The notes under the pieces are model-generated. The model was given only the letters and a program-made list of their open reading frames with translations. It had not been told where the DNA came from and made no database searches. Below are positions 54,051 through 64,000 of a stretch of DNA of 64,000 bases, in pieces. A program made the position numbers and the translations under genes. Position 1 is the stretch's first letter. Each line of letters opens with the position of its first letter. Source of the stretch: Megascapheus bottae (lineage: Eukaryota; Chordata; Mammalia; Rodentia; Geomyidae); the NCBI GenBank assembly GCA_024803745.1, contig JANJXV010000013.1:56456602-56520601 (forward strand). Reading direction: 5' to 3'.

Positions 54051-54350
54051 AGCACAAAGCTGCTCGAGAGGCTGAGACCCGAGGATCCTGGTTCAAAGTC
54101 AGCCTGGGCATGGGACTTTTATTTTTATCAGGAACTCAGAACCTAGGCACTCACTGTCCTGAGCTGCTTCTGATCAAAGCTACCATGTTTCCACTTTGAG
54201 CCACAGCTTCACTTGTGGTTTTCTGGTGGTCCATTGGAGATAAGAGTCTCACAGACTGTCCTGCCTGGTCTGGCTTTGAACCATGATTCTCAGATGTCAG
54301 CTTCCTGAGTAGCTAGGATGAGAGGTGTGAGCCACCAGCGGCCAGCGACC
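54050..54350. mobile_element. SINE fragments (+ head scrap, then - B1-like-headed SINE)
   Basis: A + strand head scrap (54,060-54,110, 'gaggatcctggttcaaagtc') is followed by an antisense copy at 54,115-54,350 ('catgattctcagatgtcagc', 'gagtagctaggatgagaggt'). Confidence 0.65.
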
Positions 54351-55003
54351 TGAGACTCCCCTCCTGTCCCCACCTCCATGTTACATAGCTCAGTTTTCAG
54401 TGTGCATTGAATACCATGATAGCACGGGCTCACCTGACATTCGCGAGCTTCCTTTGCCCTCCCTCAAACAAGTTTCCTCTTCCTGAAATTCATTTCATTT
54501 GAACAGCATACCTTATACAATGACTTTTCTTAGACAGTTTTTTGGTGGATGCCTAAATCCTAGTGTTAGGTCCACCTGGAAACAAATGGCTCCTTCCCTT
54601 TCCCTCCATGGGCAACCACACTGGTCCTCTCTAGAAGTCGCCGCCCCACACCTGTACCTCGAGTAGCTGGCACACGTGGGGGGGCGTGGGAGGTTCCCAG
54701 GCTCTGAGGTCACTTCCGCATCCGCTGTGCGGCCAAGCCTCTTCCTCAGGCCCCCCTCTACCAACTCTGCACACCAACACCTCGTGCAGGCCAGTGATTG
54801 GGTCTCCTGTAAGTCCTCTCCTGCCTGAACTGCCACCCAGGAGAGGATAGGTCAGGAGTCTTGCATCCCCTCTGCTTCTTTCTGAGTGTCAGTCCATCTC
54901 CTGGCTTCCCCCTCCAACCCAAACTGCCAGACCCCATGTTGGGACCACGACTCCTCTCCTGCCTCTTGTCTATGTCTGGCAAGTGGTTCCTACGTATGAG
55001 CCC

Positions 55004-55040
<37 letters not shown>

Positions 55041-55570
55041 TTTGATGTGGTGCCATGCCAGAGGGATCCCCTGTGCCTTTTGGCTAGGCTCTTCCCATTT
55101 CATGGATGCCTGAATTGAGAATTTGACTCTCAGCTGGAGAGACCTTGGGTGGACTGGGCGCCTTCCCCCTCGTGGCTGTGGCTTCCTTCTCCCCACATGG
55201 ACTCCTGCATCCCCACCACACTCTTTCTAAAGGACTCTAAAGCCCAAACACCTTGTTTTTATTTCAGCAATTTCTGCCAATTCAGTAGTAAACAGACAGA
55301 TCCAGTCAAGCTTAGTTTGCTCTCCTTGCTGATTCTTCTGTCTATCCTCTAGGCGAACTCCCTCTGTCCACCCCTGCCTGCCAGGCTGACAAAGGATGGG
55401 GCTGGGTCTAAGCTTCCCAGCCATCTCTAGAATGGTAACTTCCCTTGTCTTGTATCAGCGTGCTCTCTCTCTCCCTTCTCCCTCCCTCTGCCCTCCCCTC
55501 TCCCCTTCTCTCTCCTCTCCATCTTCCTTTTTGTTTATCTGTCTTGTCTGCTTGCTTACTTACTTATCTA
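54351..55570. other. Intergenic; nothing coding recognised
   Basis: 54,361-54,540 has an L1-like antisense flavour that I cannot confirm. 54,600-55,500 is CT-rich with short simple repeats. Confidence 0.4.
55003..55038 (+). repeat. (CTGT)n microsatellite
   Basis: About nine perfect ctgt units. Confidence 0.95.
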
Positions 55571-55579
55571 GTAAGTTTT

Positions 55580-55785
55580 CTTTTTTTCTTTTTTTTTTGC
55601 CAGTCCTGGGCTTGAGCTCAGGGCCTGAGCACTGTCCTTGGACTTTCTCAAGGCTAGAGCTCTACCACTTGAGCCTCAGCACCACTTCCGGCTTTTTTTC
55701 TATGTATGTGGTATGGAGGAATCGAACCTGGGTCTTCATGCATGCTAGGCAAGCACTTTAACCACTAGGCCAAACTCCCGGCCCC
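55580..55785 (-). mobile_element. IDL-Geo-like SINE, young-looking
   Basis: Full-length antisense copy ending 'aaactcccggcccc', flanked by tctagtaagttttct on both sides (15-bp target duplication). Confidence 0.95.
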
Positions 55786-55980
55786 TCTAGTAAGTTTTCT
55801 TACCATTGTGATTTGTCCAGGAATTCACCATCTTGTCATATGGTAGGTTTTCATGAGCTCCCCCCACCCCATTGTTTTCCTCCAGGCTTTGCCAAAATTA
55901 TTTTAAAGGTTTTCTGTTCTGCTTAATCAGTGTTTGTTTAAGTGTGGCGATTCTGTTAAATTCTGTCTTTTGGCAAAAAA

Positions 55981-56175
55981 ATTTTTTTTGGCCAGTCCTG
56001 GGGCTTGAACTCAGGGCCTGAGCACTGTCCTTGAGCTTTCCTCAAATCTAGTGCTCTACCACTTGAGCCACAAAACCATTTCCGACTTTTCTATGTATGT
56101 GGTACCAAATAATTGAACCCAGGTCTTTGCACATGCTAGATGAGCACTCTACTATTAGGCCAAACTTCTGGCCCC
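55981..56175 (-). mobile_element. IDL-Geo-like SINE
   Basis: 'ggccagtcctggggcttgaa' to 'ggccaaacttctggcccc', flanked by ttggcaaaa repeats. Confidence 0.9.
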
Positions 56176-56411
56176 TGTTGGCAAAATGTTTGCATCTTGA
56201 GTTTTTTCTTGTATTTTGTTCAGTGTTGCTAGTTTTTCTAGCACTGACCATGTGGTTCTATAGTGCTATGAGCAAAAGCATCTCTTGCCACTGGAATTTC
56301 AGAAAATTTACAGCTTTCATTTTTAAAACCTAAGCATGCCTTAAAACTGTGCACAGGTGTGTGTGTGTGTGAACATGTTATCTCATTTTAATGCATAAAA
56401 CTATCATCATG

Positions 56412-56615
56412 GAGCCAGGTGCAGTGGCTCACTCCTGTAATCCTAGTTACTCAGGAGACTGAGATCTGAGGATCAAGGTTCAGAGCCAGCCCGGGCACAT
56501 TAATCTCTAAAAAATGGGAAGTGGGGCTTGGCTCCAGGGTAGGGCTATAGCCTTGAGCTGCAGAGCTCAGGGACAGTGTCCAGGCTGAGTTCAAGCCCTG
56601 TGACCCTCATACACA
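56412..56615 (+). mobile_element. B1-like-headed SINE followed by (CA)n
   Basis: Head 'ctcctgtaatcctagttact', shortened middle, 'gctgagttcaagccctgtga', then a CA repeat to about 56,645. Confidence 0.8.
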
Positions 56616-56657
56616 CACACACACACACACACACATACACACACAAACTATCGTTAT

Positions 56658-56845
56658 GGGGGCCCGAAGTGTAGCCTAGTGGTAGAGTGCTCGTCTCACA
56701 TGCACAAAGCCCTGGGTTCAATGCCTTGGTACCACATACATAGAAATATAGAAGTGGCGCTGTGCCTCAAGTGGCAGAGCGCTAGCCTTGAGCATAAAGT
56801 GTCCTGGCCCTGAGTTCAAGCCCCACGACTGGCAAAAACAAAAAA
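56658..56845 (+). mobile_element. IDL-Geo-like SINE
   Basis: Left monomer 'gtgtagcctagtggtagagt', right monomer, A tail. Flanks share aaactatc.tcatgg-like sequence (target duplication). Confidence 0.9.
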
Positions 56846-56849
56846 CTAT

Positions 56850-57175
56850 CATCATGGTGTAAGAAAACCAAAGTGCTTTTGTCATAAATAGCAATATTTG
56901 GTACTGATATTTCCTGAAATGGTTTGCTTTTTGTTGGCTTCCATTGTAAGTACTTAACTGGCTCCACAGTTCAAAGTGGGGGCAGTGGAGAAAGCAGTTT
57001 TAAACTGAAACCACAAAGAAGCTCATCAGATTTGGATGTGAATAAATGTGTCTAAGAGTTATGATTAAGAAATGTAAAGAAAGAAAGAAATTGAAGACGC
57101 AAAACTGGTTTCTTTGGATAAGAAAGTATTCAGAAGTAAGAATTGTCTTAAATGTTTGTTTCAAAGTGGAGAAGA
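56850..57175. other. AT-rich intergenic DNA; nothing recognised
   Basis: No exon or known repeat is evident here. The same holds for 57,395-57,782. Confidence 0.5.
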
Positions 57176-57390
57176 GGGGCCGGGAGTTTGGCCTAGTGGT
57201 TAAAGTGCTTGCCTAGCATGCATGAAGACCCAGGTTCGATTCCTTGGTACCACATACATAGAAAAAAAAAGCCGGAAGTGGTGATGAGGCTCAAGTGGTA
57301 GAGCTCAAGCCTTGAGAAAGTCCAAGGACAGTGCTCAGGCCCTGAGCTCAAGCCCAGGACTGGCAAAAAACAAAACAAAACAAAACAAAA
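57176..57390 (+). mobile_element. IDL-Geo-like SINE
   Basis: Full-length with an (AAAAC)n tail, flanked by caaagtggagaaga (target duplication). Confidence 0.95.
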
Positions 57391-57798
57391 AACAAAGTGG
57401 AGAAGAAATTAAGACGATTGAAGGTTCATGTGTTTATGTCAAGGTCCTTCAAAAGAATACCTTTTAACTGGATATGTATGTCTGTTTCCCAGTAGTATGT
57501 AAGCCACCTTGGATACAAAGAGTTCACAATGGTTTCCATCTTAATTAGTATATTACATTATATTCTGAATATAAAGAACTATATTCAGTAAAAAATGAAT
57601 TAGATGGTTCAGTCAGTTGCAGTTTCAAAACTCTCATCATGACTACTATTAAGTTTTGGCTTTATAGATTTGATCCTCTGCAGCATTTACAATCAGACCC
57701 ACAGATAGATAAAGAACTCTGACAAGTATTTATTGGTCAAACTTAACTTTTATTCTCAATAAGTTCCAGGAAAGCCCGGCTTAAAAACTATTTCTTTC

Positions 57799-58202
57799 GG
57801 GGTCAGGAGTTTGGCCTAGTGGTAGAGTGCTAGGCACAAAGACCCGGTTTCAATTCCTCGATAACCCACATACATAGCAAAAAGCTGGAAGTGGTGCTGA
57901 GGCTCAAGTGGTATAGTTCTAGCCTTGAGAAAGTCCAAGGACAGTGCTCAGGCCCTGAGCTCAAGCCCAGGACTGGCAAAAAACCAAAACAAAAAAAAAA
58001 ACTATTTCTTTCTTCCTTTTTTGCCAGTCCTGGGCTTGAGCTCAGGGCCTAAGCATTGTTCTTGGACTTTCTCAAGGCTAGAGCTCTACCACTTGAGCCT
58101 CAGTACCACATCCGGCTTTTTTTTCTATGTACTGAGGAATTGAACCCGGGTCTTCATGCATGCTAGGCAATCACTCTACCACTAGTCCCACCTCTGGGCC
58201 CC
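57799..58202. mobile_element. Two opposite IDL-Geo-like SINEs in one target site
   Basis: The + copy is 57,799-57,999 and the - copy is about 58,012-58,202. The target word ttaaaaactatttct(ttc) occurs before, between (partly) and after them. Confidence 0.9.
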
Positions 58203-58214
58203 TTAAAAACTATT

Positions 58215-58436
58215 TCTAAGCTGGGCACTGTGGCTCATTCCTATAATCCTAGCTACTCAGGAGGCTAAGATCTGAGGATCAAGGTTCAAAGCCAGCCAAG
58301 GCACAAAAGACCTTGAGAGTCTTATCTCCAATTAATCACTAGAAAACTGGGAAGTGGGGCTGTGGCTCCAGGGGTAGGACAGTAGCCTTGAGCTGAAGAG
58401 CTCAGGGACAGGGCTCTGGCAGAGTTCAAGCCCCAT
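58215..58436 (+). mobile_element. B1-like-headed SINE cut by the ERV copy 2 insertion
   Basis: Head 'cattcctataatcctagcta' through 'gcagagttcaagccccat', where the LTR begins. The end of the SINE would lie beyond the provirus, outside the window. Confidence 0.85.
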
Positions 58437-58756
58437 TACCGGGGACAACCGGCAGCAAACCAGGGTTCGCAGATTGGGGTTCCTGAAATAGGGGACAAGG
58501 ACTAGGAAGAAATAGAAGAGAGACAGACACACCGGGTCCGGGATGTCCGCAGTCCAGGCAAAGACTGCCGAGACTGCCGCGTTTATTTTCCACTCCCCCT
58601 TCTTCCCTCCTCCTCTCCCAGGGAACCTCCAGGTGTTACATTCATATGGTAATTCTCAGGTCATTTACATAGAATAGGGCCAGAAAGCAATAAGACAATA
58701 TAGCCATCATCTGATGCAAGTCAAGGTACAGTTTGATTCCACTCTGGCTCCCAACA
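58437..58756 (-). repeat. 3' LTR of ERV copy 2, 320 bp
   Basis: On the - strand it starts TGTTGGGAGCCAGAGTGG, like IAP-type LTRs, has an AATAAA (complement 58,583-58,588) and ends ...CCCCGGTA (CA in the 5' copy). Over the 85 bases visible in both LTRs (58,437-58,521 and 63,916-64,000) I count 3 differences. Confidence 0.88.
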
Positions 58757-58775
58757 TGTCCCCGTTTTTTATTTT
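58757..58775 (-). promoter_or_regulatory. Polypurine tract of ERV copy 2
   Basis: On the - strand 'ataaaaaacggggaca' abuts the LTR start TGTTGGG. This is the position where plus-strand DNA priming occurs in retroviruses. Confidence 0.65.
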
Positions 58776-61771
58776 AAAAGAAACACAAGTGCAATTTTTA
58801 CTCTTTTCTATACCCCTAATTTATCCTGTCACATTTTCCAAAAATGACTTTGGTCCCTTGGTCCAACAGGGATTTGATGGGCAGAGATTCAACTTCCGTG
58901 ACTTCTTCAAGCTGACTCAGGGGCGCCGTCTCCACGCTTGACCAGGGACCTTAAGAAGCCTAGCCTGTTTTATCAAGGGGTTGCAAGGATTAGACACCAG
59001 GAACAACAATCTACTCCAAACTAGAAATCATACTTGACATTCAACAACTGCACAAACCATCCTTGGCCACAACAGCGCAGCCTACCTAGCACCCATTTGC
59101 AAAGGCTTTTTCTTGATTGTCTGGGGAACTAAATTTCTGCAACCTTAACAATGCTTCAGTTGTCAGATCTAAACAGATTAGTAGAGACACAAGCCTCAGA
59201 TCCACAAACTTTTCCTGAATTTGTGGCTGGTGTCAAAAATAAAAAATAAAAATTTTACTCAATTAGGACTTTAAACTACCCGCTATCACAGAAGATTGAC
59301 AAGTTCCTGCCCAGTTATGAAAGGCACGGGCATTAGTAAGGCATGCTTACAAACTATTCTATGACCTCCCGGCTCTGATTAATTTGATTGGCCAAGCACA
59401 AGTGACTAAGATCTGACACCATCTCTGCCATCCAAGCAGAGGCTTTCGTGTCCCAGTAGTGTCTCTCCACACAGGGATAAACATGCCATTGGCATTTCAC
59501 TTTGTTGGTTGCTGTACTTGAACTCGGGGCCTGGGTACTGTCTCTCAGCTCTCCAGCTCAAGGCTAGCACCCTGCCACTGTGAGTCCTGAGCTTGGTGCC
59601 TGAGTGCTTCCCCCCAGCTTTTCAGCTCAGAGCTAGCACTCTGCCACTTCGAGCTCCAAAGCAACTCTGTCCCAGCATCCTGCTGGCAGATTAGACACCA
59701 CAATCTCACAGGGACTTTGCTTTGCCCGGGGTTGGCTCAAAACTGAGTTTTCAGATCAGTGAGTCCTACAAAAGGCCACGTTACTCCAATTAAAGCAACA
59801 AGGTGGTCAACACAGAAATAGTCTCTAAGCATGAGCTTACCTAGAACCTGGTAAAAGCCAAAGTTACATCTGAATAAGGATTGCTGTTCTTCTCCATGGG
59901 CTAGCTGGAAGTTGCTATAAGGTAACTTACAAGAGCAAGCTGAAATAGCAATTAAGCAATTACTTTGGTAGTCCTAATTTTCCTTGTTTCTTTTTTAGAA
60001 ATAAAACTTTAGGACAACTTTACTTTTAAATTTTGTTCAGAAACCCATTTCCAATGTTCTTAAAAACTCTTGCTGATACTGGCTTAAACAATTAACATCT
60101 TAGCCTTTATTTGCAATTGAAAAACCTTTAAGGGCACAAAGAACTCCTTCTGCCTTCTGGCCCCCTAGGGCTCAAGGCACTCCTCTTGCCTTTTAGAAAA
60201 AAGGGCTCTTTTGCAGTTTAGATTACTGTCTAGAACTCCAACAACAGTTTAAACTCAAATAACAGTTTTTCCCTAATTCAAGAACTATAGACATCAGTGC
60301 ACCAAAAGTCTAAGTCTGGACTTAGTTTCCTCTCCTTTTTTAAAATACACCCAATAGCATGGAGATAAACCTTTAAACATTCCTTTAAAATACTAATCAC
60401 ATTATCCACATTTTACCATCAGATTTCTAGTGTCAGTTTGCAAGAAAGGACAGGCAAAATTTCTGACGTTAATGAACAATTTTACATTTAAATTTCTAAT
60501 ACATGTTTCCAAACTTTAACTTAAAGTAATAAATCCCAAATTCCCTAACACCTCTGTGCTGAACAGGATACAATGTTTACAACGTAAACAGCTGTATGTA
60601 TTGCAATACCAGATTTTTTAAAATGCAGATTTCAGGATCTTTAGAAAAATACTTTTTACCAGTTTTTCTTTAAAACAATGCAATAATACTTTTAAGACAT
60701 AGGAAACATTCAAGCATAATAATTTTCTTGAAGTTTAGACTTAGATTTACCCAATTGCCTTTGTTTCAAATGAGTTCAACCATTGTTTTATACAGCATGC
60801 TGACAATTTAACCTTGAACATGTTCACTCACTCATTCACACACATTCATACTCAAAGATCATAAAGTGCGCAAAATTAATATTGGCCGTTCATTTTCTGG
60901 AAGTTTGTGTCAAGAGAGTTTTGCCAATTTTACTCTTACAGGTGAGAACCAGGTTCAAAACAAAACTTTTTGCAAGGCAACTTAGCTGGAATTTATTTTT
61001 CCAGGGCTTGTTACAACTGCAGACATGGGGGAGCGGCCATGCTAGGCCCAGAAATGTTCAAATAAATAACAAGGATGTGTGCTTGAGTATGCACAAAAAA
61101 ACCATAAGGATCCATACTTAGAAATGGTACCAATTTTAAAGACAAAACTGGACAAGAAAAAATATGTAACACGAACAAGACAGAGAAACGGAGACTTTTA
61201 AATAATCAGACATTGACATATAACAAGAAAATTGGACTCAATCAGATACACTTAACACAAAAAACATGAGCTCAAATGAATGTTTTCACCAAACAGTTAT
61301 TTTTAGATTTAGACATGTCTTGCTGGTGGGACTCTCAGGTATGCCTTGTTATCGACAAGAAACTCAGAAGGGGAGGGGGGGTCAAGGCGTCCCTTGACCA
61401 CCCAGGCCTCTATTTTAGGCCCACAGTGCATCTTTAAAAAAAAAAAAAAGAAAAAAAATAAAACAAAACACAGACATACAGGGGGTCGGCAGACTTCTAC
61501 TTACCTCTGGAGGCCTTTGCTTTTCACCTGGGCATCTTTTACAAAAAGAGGTTATTAAGAAGAGGGATGGTAAAGACAAAATAAAAAGAACAATCCTTTA
61601 TCTCAATAGTATACAATTTGTAAAAGAACAATTGTCACATATTAAATTGTGTAGAGTCAATGAATATGTTAAAAGGTCCCTACATAATAGTAAAAGGAGG
61701 AGAAACACAGCTCATATGAATGTGTGGAACAAGTGGATCAGTAGCGGTCCCAATTGACATGCACAGATAAC
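58776..61771 (-). other. AT-rich ERV interval between integrase and 3' LTR, no env
   Basis: About 3 kb with no ORF above about 80 codons on either strand and no envelope motif. A SINE-like scrap lies at about 59,505-59,660 (cttgaactcggggcctgggt). An A-rich stretch is at 61,436-61,470. Part near 61,591-61,617 is shared with copy 1, so at least that end belongs to the ERV. Confidence 0.6.
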
Positions 61772-63802
61772 TCAGGTCCTTCCCACGTCGCAGGATGCAC
61801 CACTGGAGGGTTGGGGGTGTAGGCCCAGTGAGTCGCTGCTTGGATGGCCACTGTCACTCTCCACGATCCGAACACAGTGTTCAGGCAGCCAGCGGGCGTC
61901 ATTTTCTCCTTGTGAAAAAACACATACATGCCCTCGACCCCAGGTTAGAACAGGATCGGGTCCATGCCAAGCACCAGTTAGGGGATCCTTCCACTTTACT
62001 AAGGCAAAAGGACGCTGCTCTCTTTTTTCCCAGAATCGCTGAGCAGCAGATAAATTATTTGAATCCAAATTCAAAAAATTTAAAACAAATAAAGCATGAT
62101 TAAGTATATTCACAGGGGTAGCGGGATACGACTCTCCTTTCTGTATTTTAGCAATTTGATGTTTTAATAATCCATTAGCTCTCTCCACAATGCCTTGACC
62201 TTGAGGATTGTAAGGAATGCCTGTAATATGAGTGATATTATAGGAATGGCAGAAGGATTGAAATGCTCGGCCTGCATAGCCAGGGCCATTATCTGTTTTT
62301 ATTTGCGAGGGAATCCCCATCACAGCAAAGCATCGAATGCAGTGAGAGATACAATGTTTAGTGGCTTCCCCAGCAAGGGGGGTGGCCAGGATAAAATTAG
62401 AATAAGTATCTACAGTAACATGAACATATTTTAATCGGCCAAATGATGGAACATGTGTGACATCCATCTGCCAAACGTGATTAGAAAGCAGTCCTCGTGG
62501 ATTTATACCTAAATGAGGAGCTGGTGAGAAGGGCACACAGTTGGAGCAAGTTTTAACTATTTGACGTCCCTGTTTAACTTCTACTAGATTTTTTGTAGGA
62601 TTGGAATTGCGTAACCTTTTCCAAGCCTCTCTCGCCGCAGCATTTATTTGTAAATAGGCTTCCTTTGCATAACCCAATTGATCTTCGGTGTTTTTATAGG
62701 TTCCCTCTCCTAACAACTGATCAACAGTGTAAGGCAGGTTCTTAGACCTATTTGTTTCAATTTTAGCCCGACACTGTGCAGTGAACTCTGTCTCCCATAA
62801 TAAGTACTCTCCTGCACTAAGGCATGCTCTGGCAAGCCGCTTCCAGTCATTTGGGCATACAATACCAGCACACGCGGCCTCTAATATTACTTGAGTAAAA
62901 GGGGCAGTTGGCCCATATTGGGAGCAGGCACTTTTTAAATCCTGTAATAGTTTAACAGGAACAGGTTGATGGTATACTTGTTCATCATGATCAACTAAAC
63001 TAGGGAAGCATCGAGGCCCTGAAATATCTTCCCTCTCTCTAGCAGCCTGAGCCAGGTTTAATTGCGATGCACTGTGCCTGGTTGTAGTGTCTGTTAAAAG
63101 GGACTTGTTGCTAGGGCCTTTAGGCTTGCCTAAAGGTTGAGAAAGGGATTGAGGCTGTAAGGCTGCAGCCGGAGGCGGTGGGTGTGAGGGGTAAGGTTTA
63201 GAATCAGACACCATAGTGGCCTGAGGGTCATATTTCTTTCCTACTTCTGGGGGGGCTCTCTGCTCTGTCCCCATTTTCGATAGAAGATGTAGCATTTCTT
63301 CTAACTTCTTCTCTATCGTAGCCACCCGGCCCTCCAATGACTCATCATAACTTTCCTCCTTGATATTCAAACCTGAATTCTGATACTCAATATCTACTGG
63401 TTGTTGTTCCCTTTTCAAGATCTCACTTAGACTCTCTTGGGCTGCGGCATATGGCTCAGCCTCAGGGTTTTCAGAAGGGTCCTTTAACTCATAAAGTTCC
63501 CTTAATTCAAGATTAAGTTCAGCATTTTCATGTAGAGGATCTATGTATTCACTTACTAAATTCCATACAGTAGTAGCCTCTACTGGGGTCTTTTCGGGGC
63601 CATATACATTATAATAATCTTGAATTCTTTTTCCTATCCGCTGCCAGGCTTTTTGGAATTCCTCCTCTATAGACCTCGGGTATGCCTCCTCGACAAACTG
63701 TAGGAAGCTCTGAAGCACCCCTTTTTCCACCCACGTTCCGTGGGCTTCAAATAGGCCTGTTAAGATTGGTAGAAATAACCCATGGCTATTAGCTTGACCC
63801 AT
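61772..63802 (-). CDS. gag-integrase fusion ORF of ERV copy 2, 676 aa
   Basis: Starts MGQANSHG (myristoylation-type start). Residues 1 to about 411 align with copy 1 gag: matrix, Pro-rich linker and capsid up to the first residues of the major homology region (KQG). At residues 411-414 the frame passes directly into integrase. Only the CC half of its zinc-binding domain remains (KTCSNC, 419/422). The full catalytic core has D447 (WQMDVTH), D504 (KTDNGP) and E540 (GIVERAN) with the canonical 35-residue D-E spacing. A C-terminal Trp-rich DNA-binding-like region (LVKWKDPLTGAWHGPDPVL) follows. The second half of capsid, nucleocapsid, pro, RT and RNase H are absent. The family normally makes gag and integrase as separate mature proteins. 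Whether this fusion is expressed is unknown. Confidence 0.85.
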   Translation of the reverse strand: MGQANSHGLFLPILTGLFEAHGTWVEKGVLQSFLQFVEEAYPRSIEEEFQKAWQRIGKRIQDYYNVYGPEKTPVEATTVWNLVSEYIDPLHENAELNLELRELYELKDPSENPEAEPYAAAQESLSEILKREQQPVDIEYQNSGLNIKEESYDESLEGRVATIEKKLEEMLHLLSKMGTEQRAPPEVGKKYDPQATMVSDSKPYPSHPPPPAAALQPQSLSQPLGKPKGPSNKSLLTDTTTRHSASQLNLAQAAREREDISGPRCFPSLVDHDEQVYHQPVPVKLLQDLKSACSQYGPTAPFTQVILEAACAGIVCPNDWKRLARACLSAGEYLLWETEFTAQCRAKIETNRSKNLPYTVDQLLGEGTYKNTEDQLGYAKEAYLQINAAAREAWKRLRNSNPTKNLVEVKQGRQIVKTCSNCVPFSPAPHLGINPRGLLSNHVWQMDVTHVPSFGRLKYVHVTVDTYSNFILATPLAGEATKHCISHCIRCFAVMGIPSQIKTDNGPGYAGRAFQSFCHSYNITHITGIPYNPQGQGIVERANGLLKHQIAKIQKGESYPATPVNILNHALFVLNFLNLDSNNLSAAQRFWEKREQRPFALVKWKDPLTGAWHGPDPVLTWGRGHVCVFSQGENDARWLPEHCVRIVESDSGHPSSDSLGLHPQPSSGASCDVGRT

Positions 63803-63895
63803 AATTTTTACTCCTGACTATACACTCTCTTAATAGTCCTACGATGTGTTACTCACCACAGGGAGGGGTCCTTCACTTTCGTCCCAGATTTTCAG

Positions 63896-63913
63896 GTCCC
63901 TGTTCGGGCGCCA
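63896..63913 (-). promoter_or_regulatory. Primer-binding site, tRNA-Lys type
   Basis: The - strand reads TGGCGCCCGAACAGGGAC, the 18-base complement of a lysine tRNA 3' end, 2 bases inside the 5' LTR end. Lysine primers are usual for betaretroviruses and lentiviruses. Confidence 0.95.
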
Positions 63914-63915
63914 GA

Positions 63916-64000
63916 TGCCGGGGCCAACCGGCAGCAAACCAGGGTTCGCAGATTGGGGTTCCTGAAATAGGGGACAAGGACTAGGGAGAAATAGAAGAGA
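63916..64000 (-). repeat. Inner end (R-U5) of the 5' LTR of ERV copy 2, truncated by the window
   Basis: It begins tgccggggcc on the + strand and matches 58,437-58,521 with 3 differences in 85 bases. The rest of the LTR is beyond the window. Confidence 0.92.

Larger units (their letters stand above)
58437..64000 (-). mobile_element. Class II (IAP/betaretrovirus-like) provirus, copy 2, continues past the window
   Basis: On the - strand from right to left: 5' LTR (from 63,916, cut by the window end), primer-binding site, leader with a GTGAGT donor (complement 63,851-63,856), gag-integrase fusion ORF, a noncoding 3' interval of about 3 kb, a purine-rich tract and a 3' LTR. The element lacks nucleocapsid, protease, RT and RNase H. 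It has no recognisable env, so it is not autonomous. Confidence 0.9.

Overview
This is a mammalian (rodent) genomic window. The genes are split by canonical GT-AG introns and the space between exons is crowded with SINEs, LINE-1 remnants, solo LTRs and class II endogenous retroviruses (ERVs). The commonest SINE is a two-monomer element: an ID-like, tRNA-derived left half with a Pol III A box (tggcctagtgg) and B box (ggttcgattcc), joined to a right half that reads like 'gaagtggtgctgaggctcaa'. This matches what I know of the IDL-Geo SINE of Geomyoidea, so I favour a kangaroo rat, pocket mouse or pocket gopher. That species call is an inference.

Region 1 (1-32,500) holds the complete coding part of OSBPL5 (ORP5) on the + strand. 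Twenty-one coding exons can be joined without a frame break into an 876-residue protein: PH domain, OSBP-related lipid-transfer domain with the EQVSHHPP fingerprint, and a C-terminal tail anchor. It is followed by a 3' UTR with AATAAA at 32,413. Positions 1-7,365 are noncoding (intron or 5' flank). A long antisense L1 remnant lies in the intron before exon 14. The intron that splits the EQ|VSHHPP motif starts with GC, not GT.

Region 2 (32,500-45,000) holds a second + strand gene with a CpG-rich start: a six-exon, 189-residue TNF-receptor-superfamily decoy receptor of the murine Tnfrsf22/23/26 type. It has a signal peptide, cysteine-rich domains, and a short hydrophobic C-terminus with no death domain. 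OSBPL5 next to Tnfrsf22/23/26 is the rodent gene order at the distal edge of the Kcnq1 imprinted cluster. Intron 1 contains a CpG-dense 43-44 bp minisatellite followed by a CA-type satellite. A lone paralogous receptor exon lies at 49,420-49,548.

Region 3 (45,500-64,000) is repeat-dominated. A broken betaretrovirus/IAP-like ERV lies on the - strand at about 45,540-48,901 (gag with one stop, dUTPase, protease core lost, RT scraps, mosaic LTR). A second, better-kept - strand provirus of the same family begins at 58,437 and runs off the right edge. Its 3' LTR, tRNA-Lys primer site and the inner end of its 5' LTR are visible. Its main ORF is an unbroken 676-codon gag-integrase fusion produced by a large internal deletion. 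Between them are SINEs, simple repeats and DNA in which I recognise nothing.

The two host genes are not an operon. Their proteins act separately: lipid exchange at ER-plasma membrane contacts (ORP5), and probably TRAIL sequestration at the cell surface (TNFRSF decoy).
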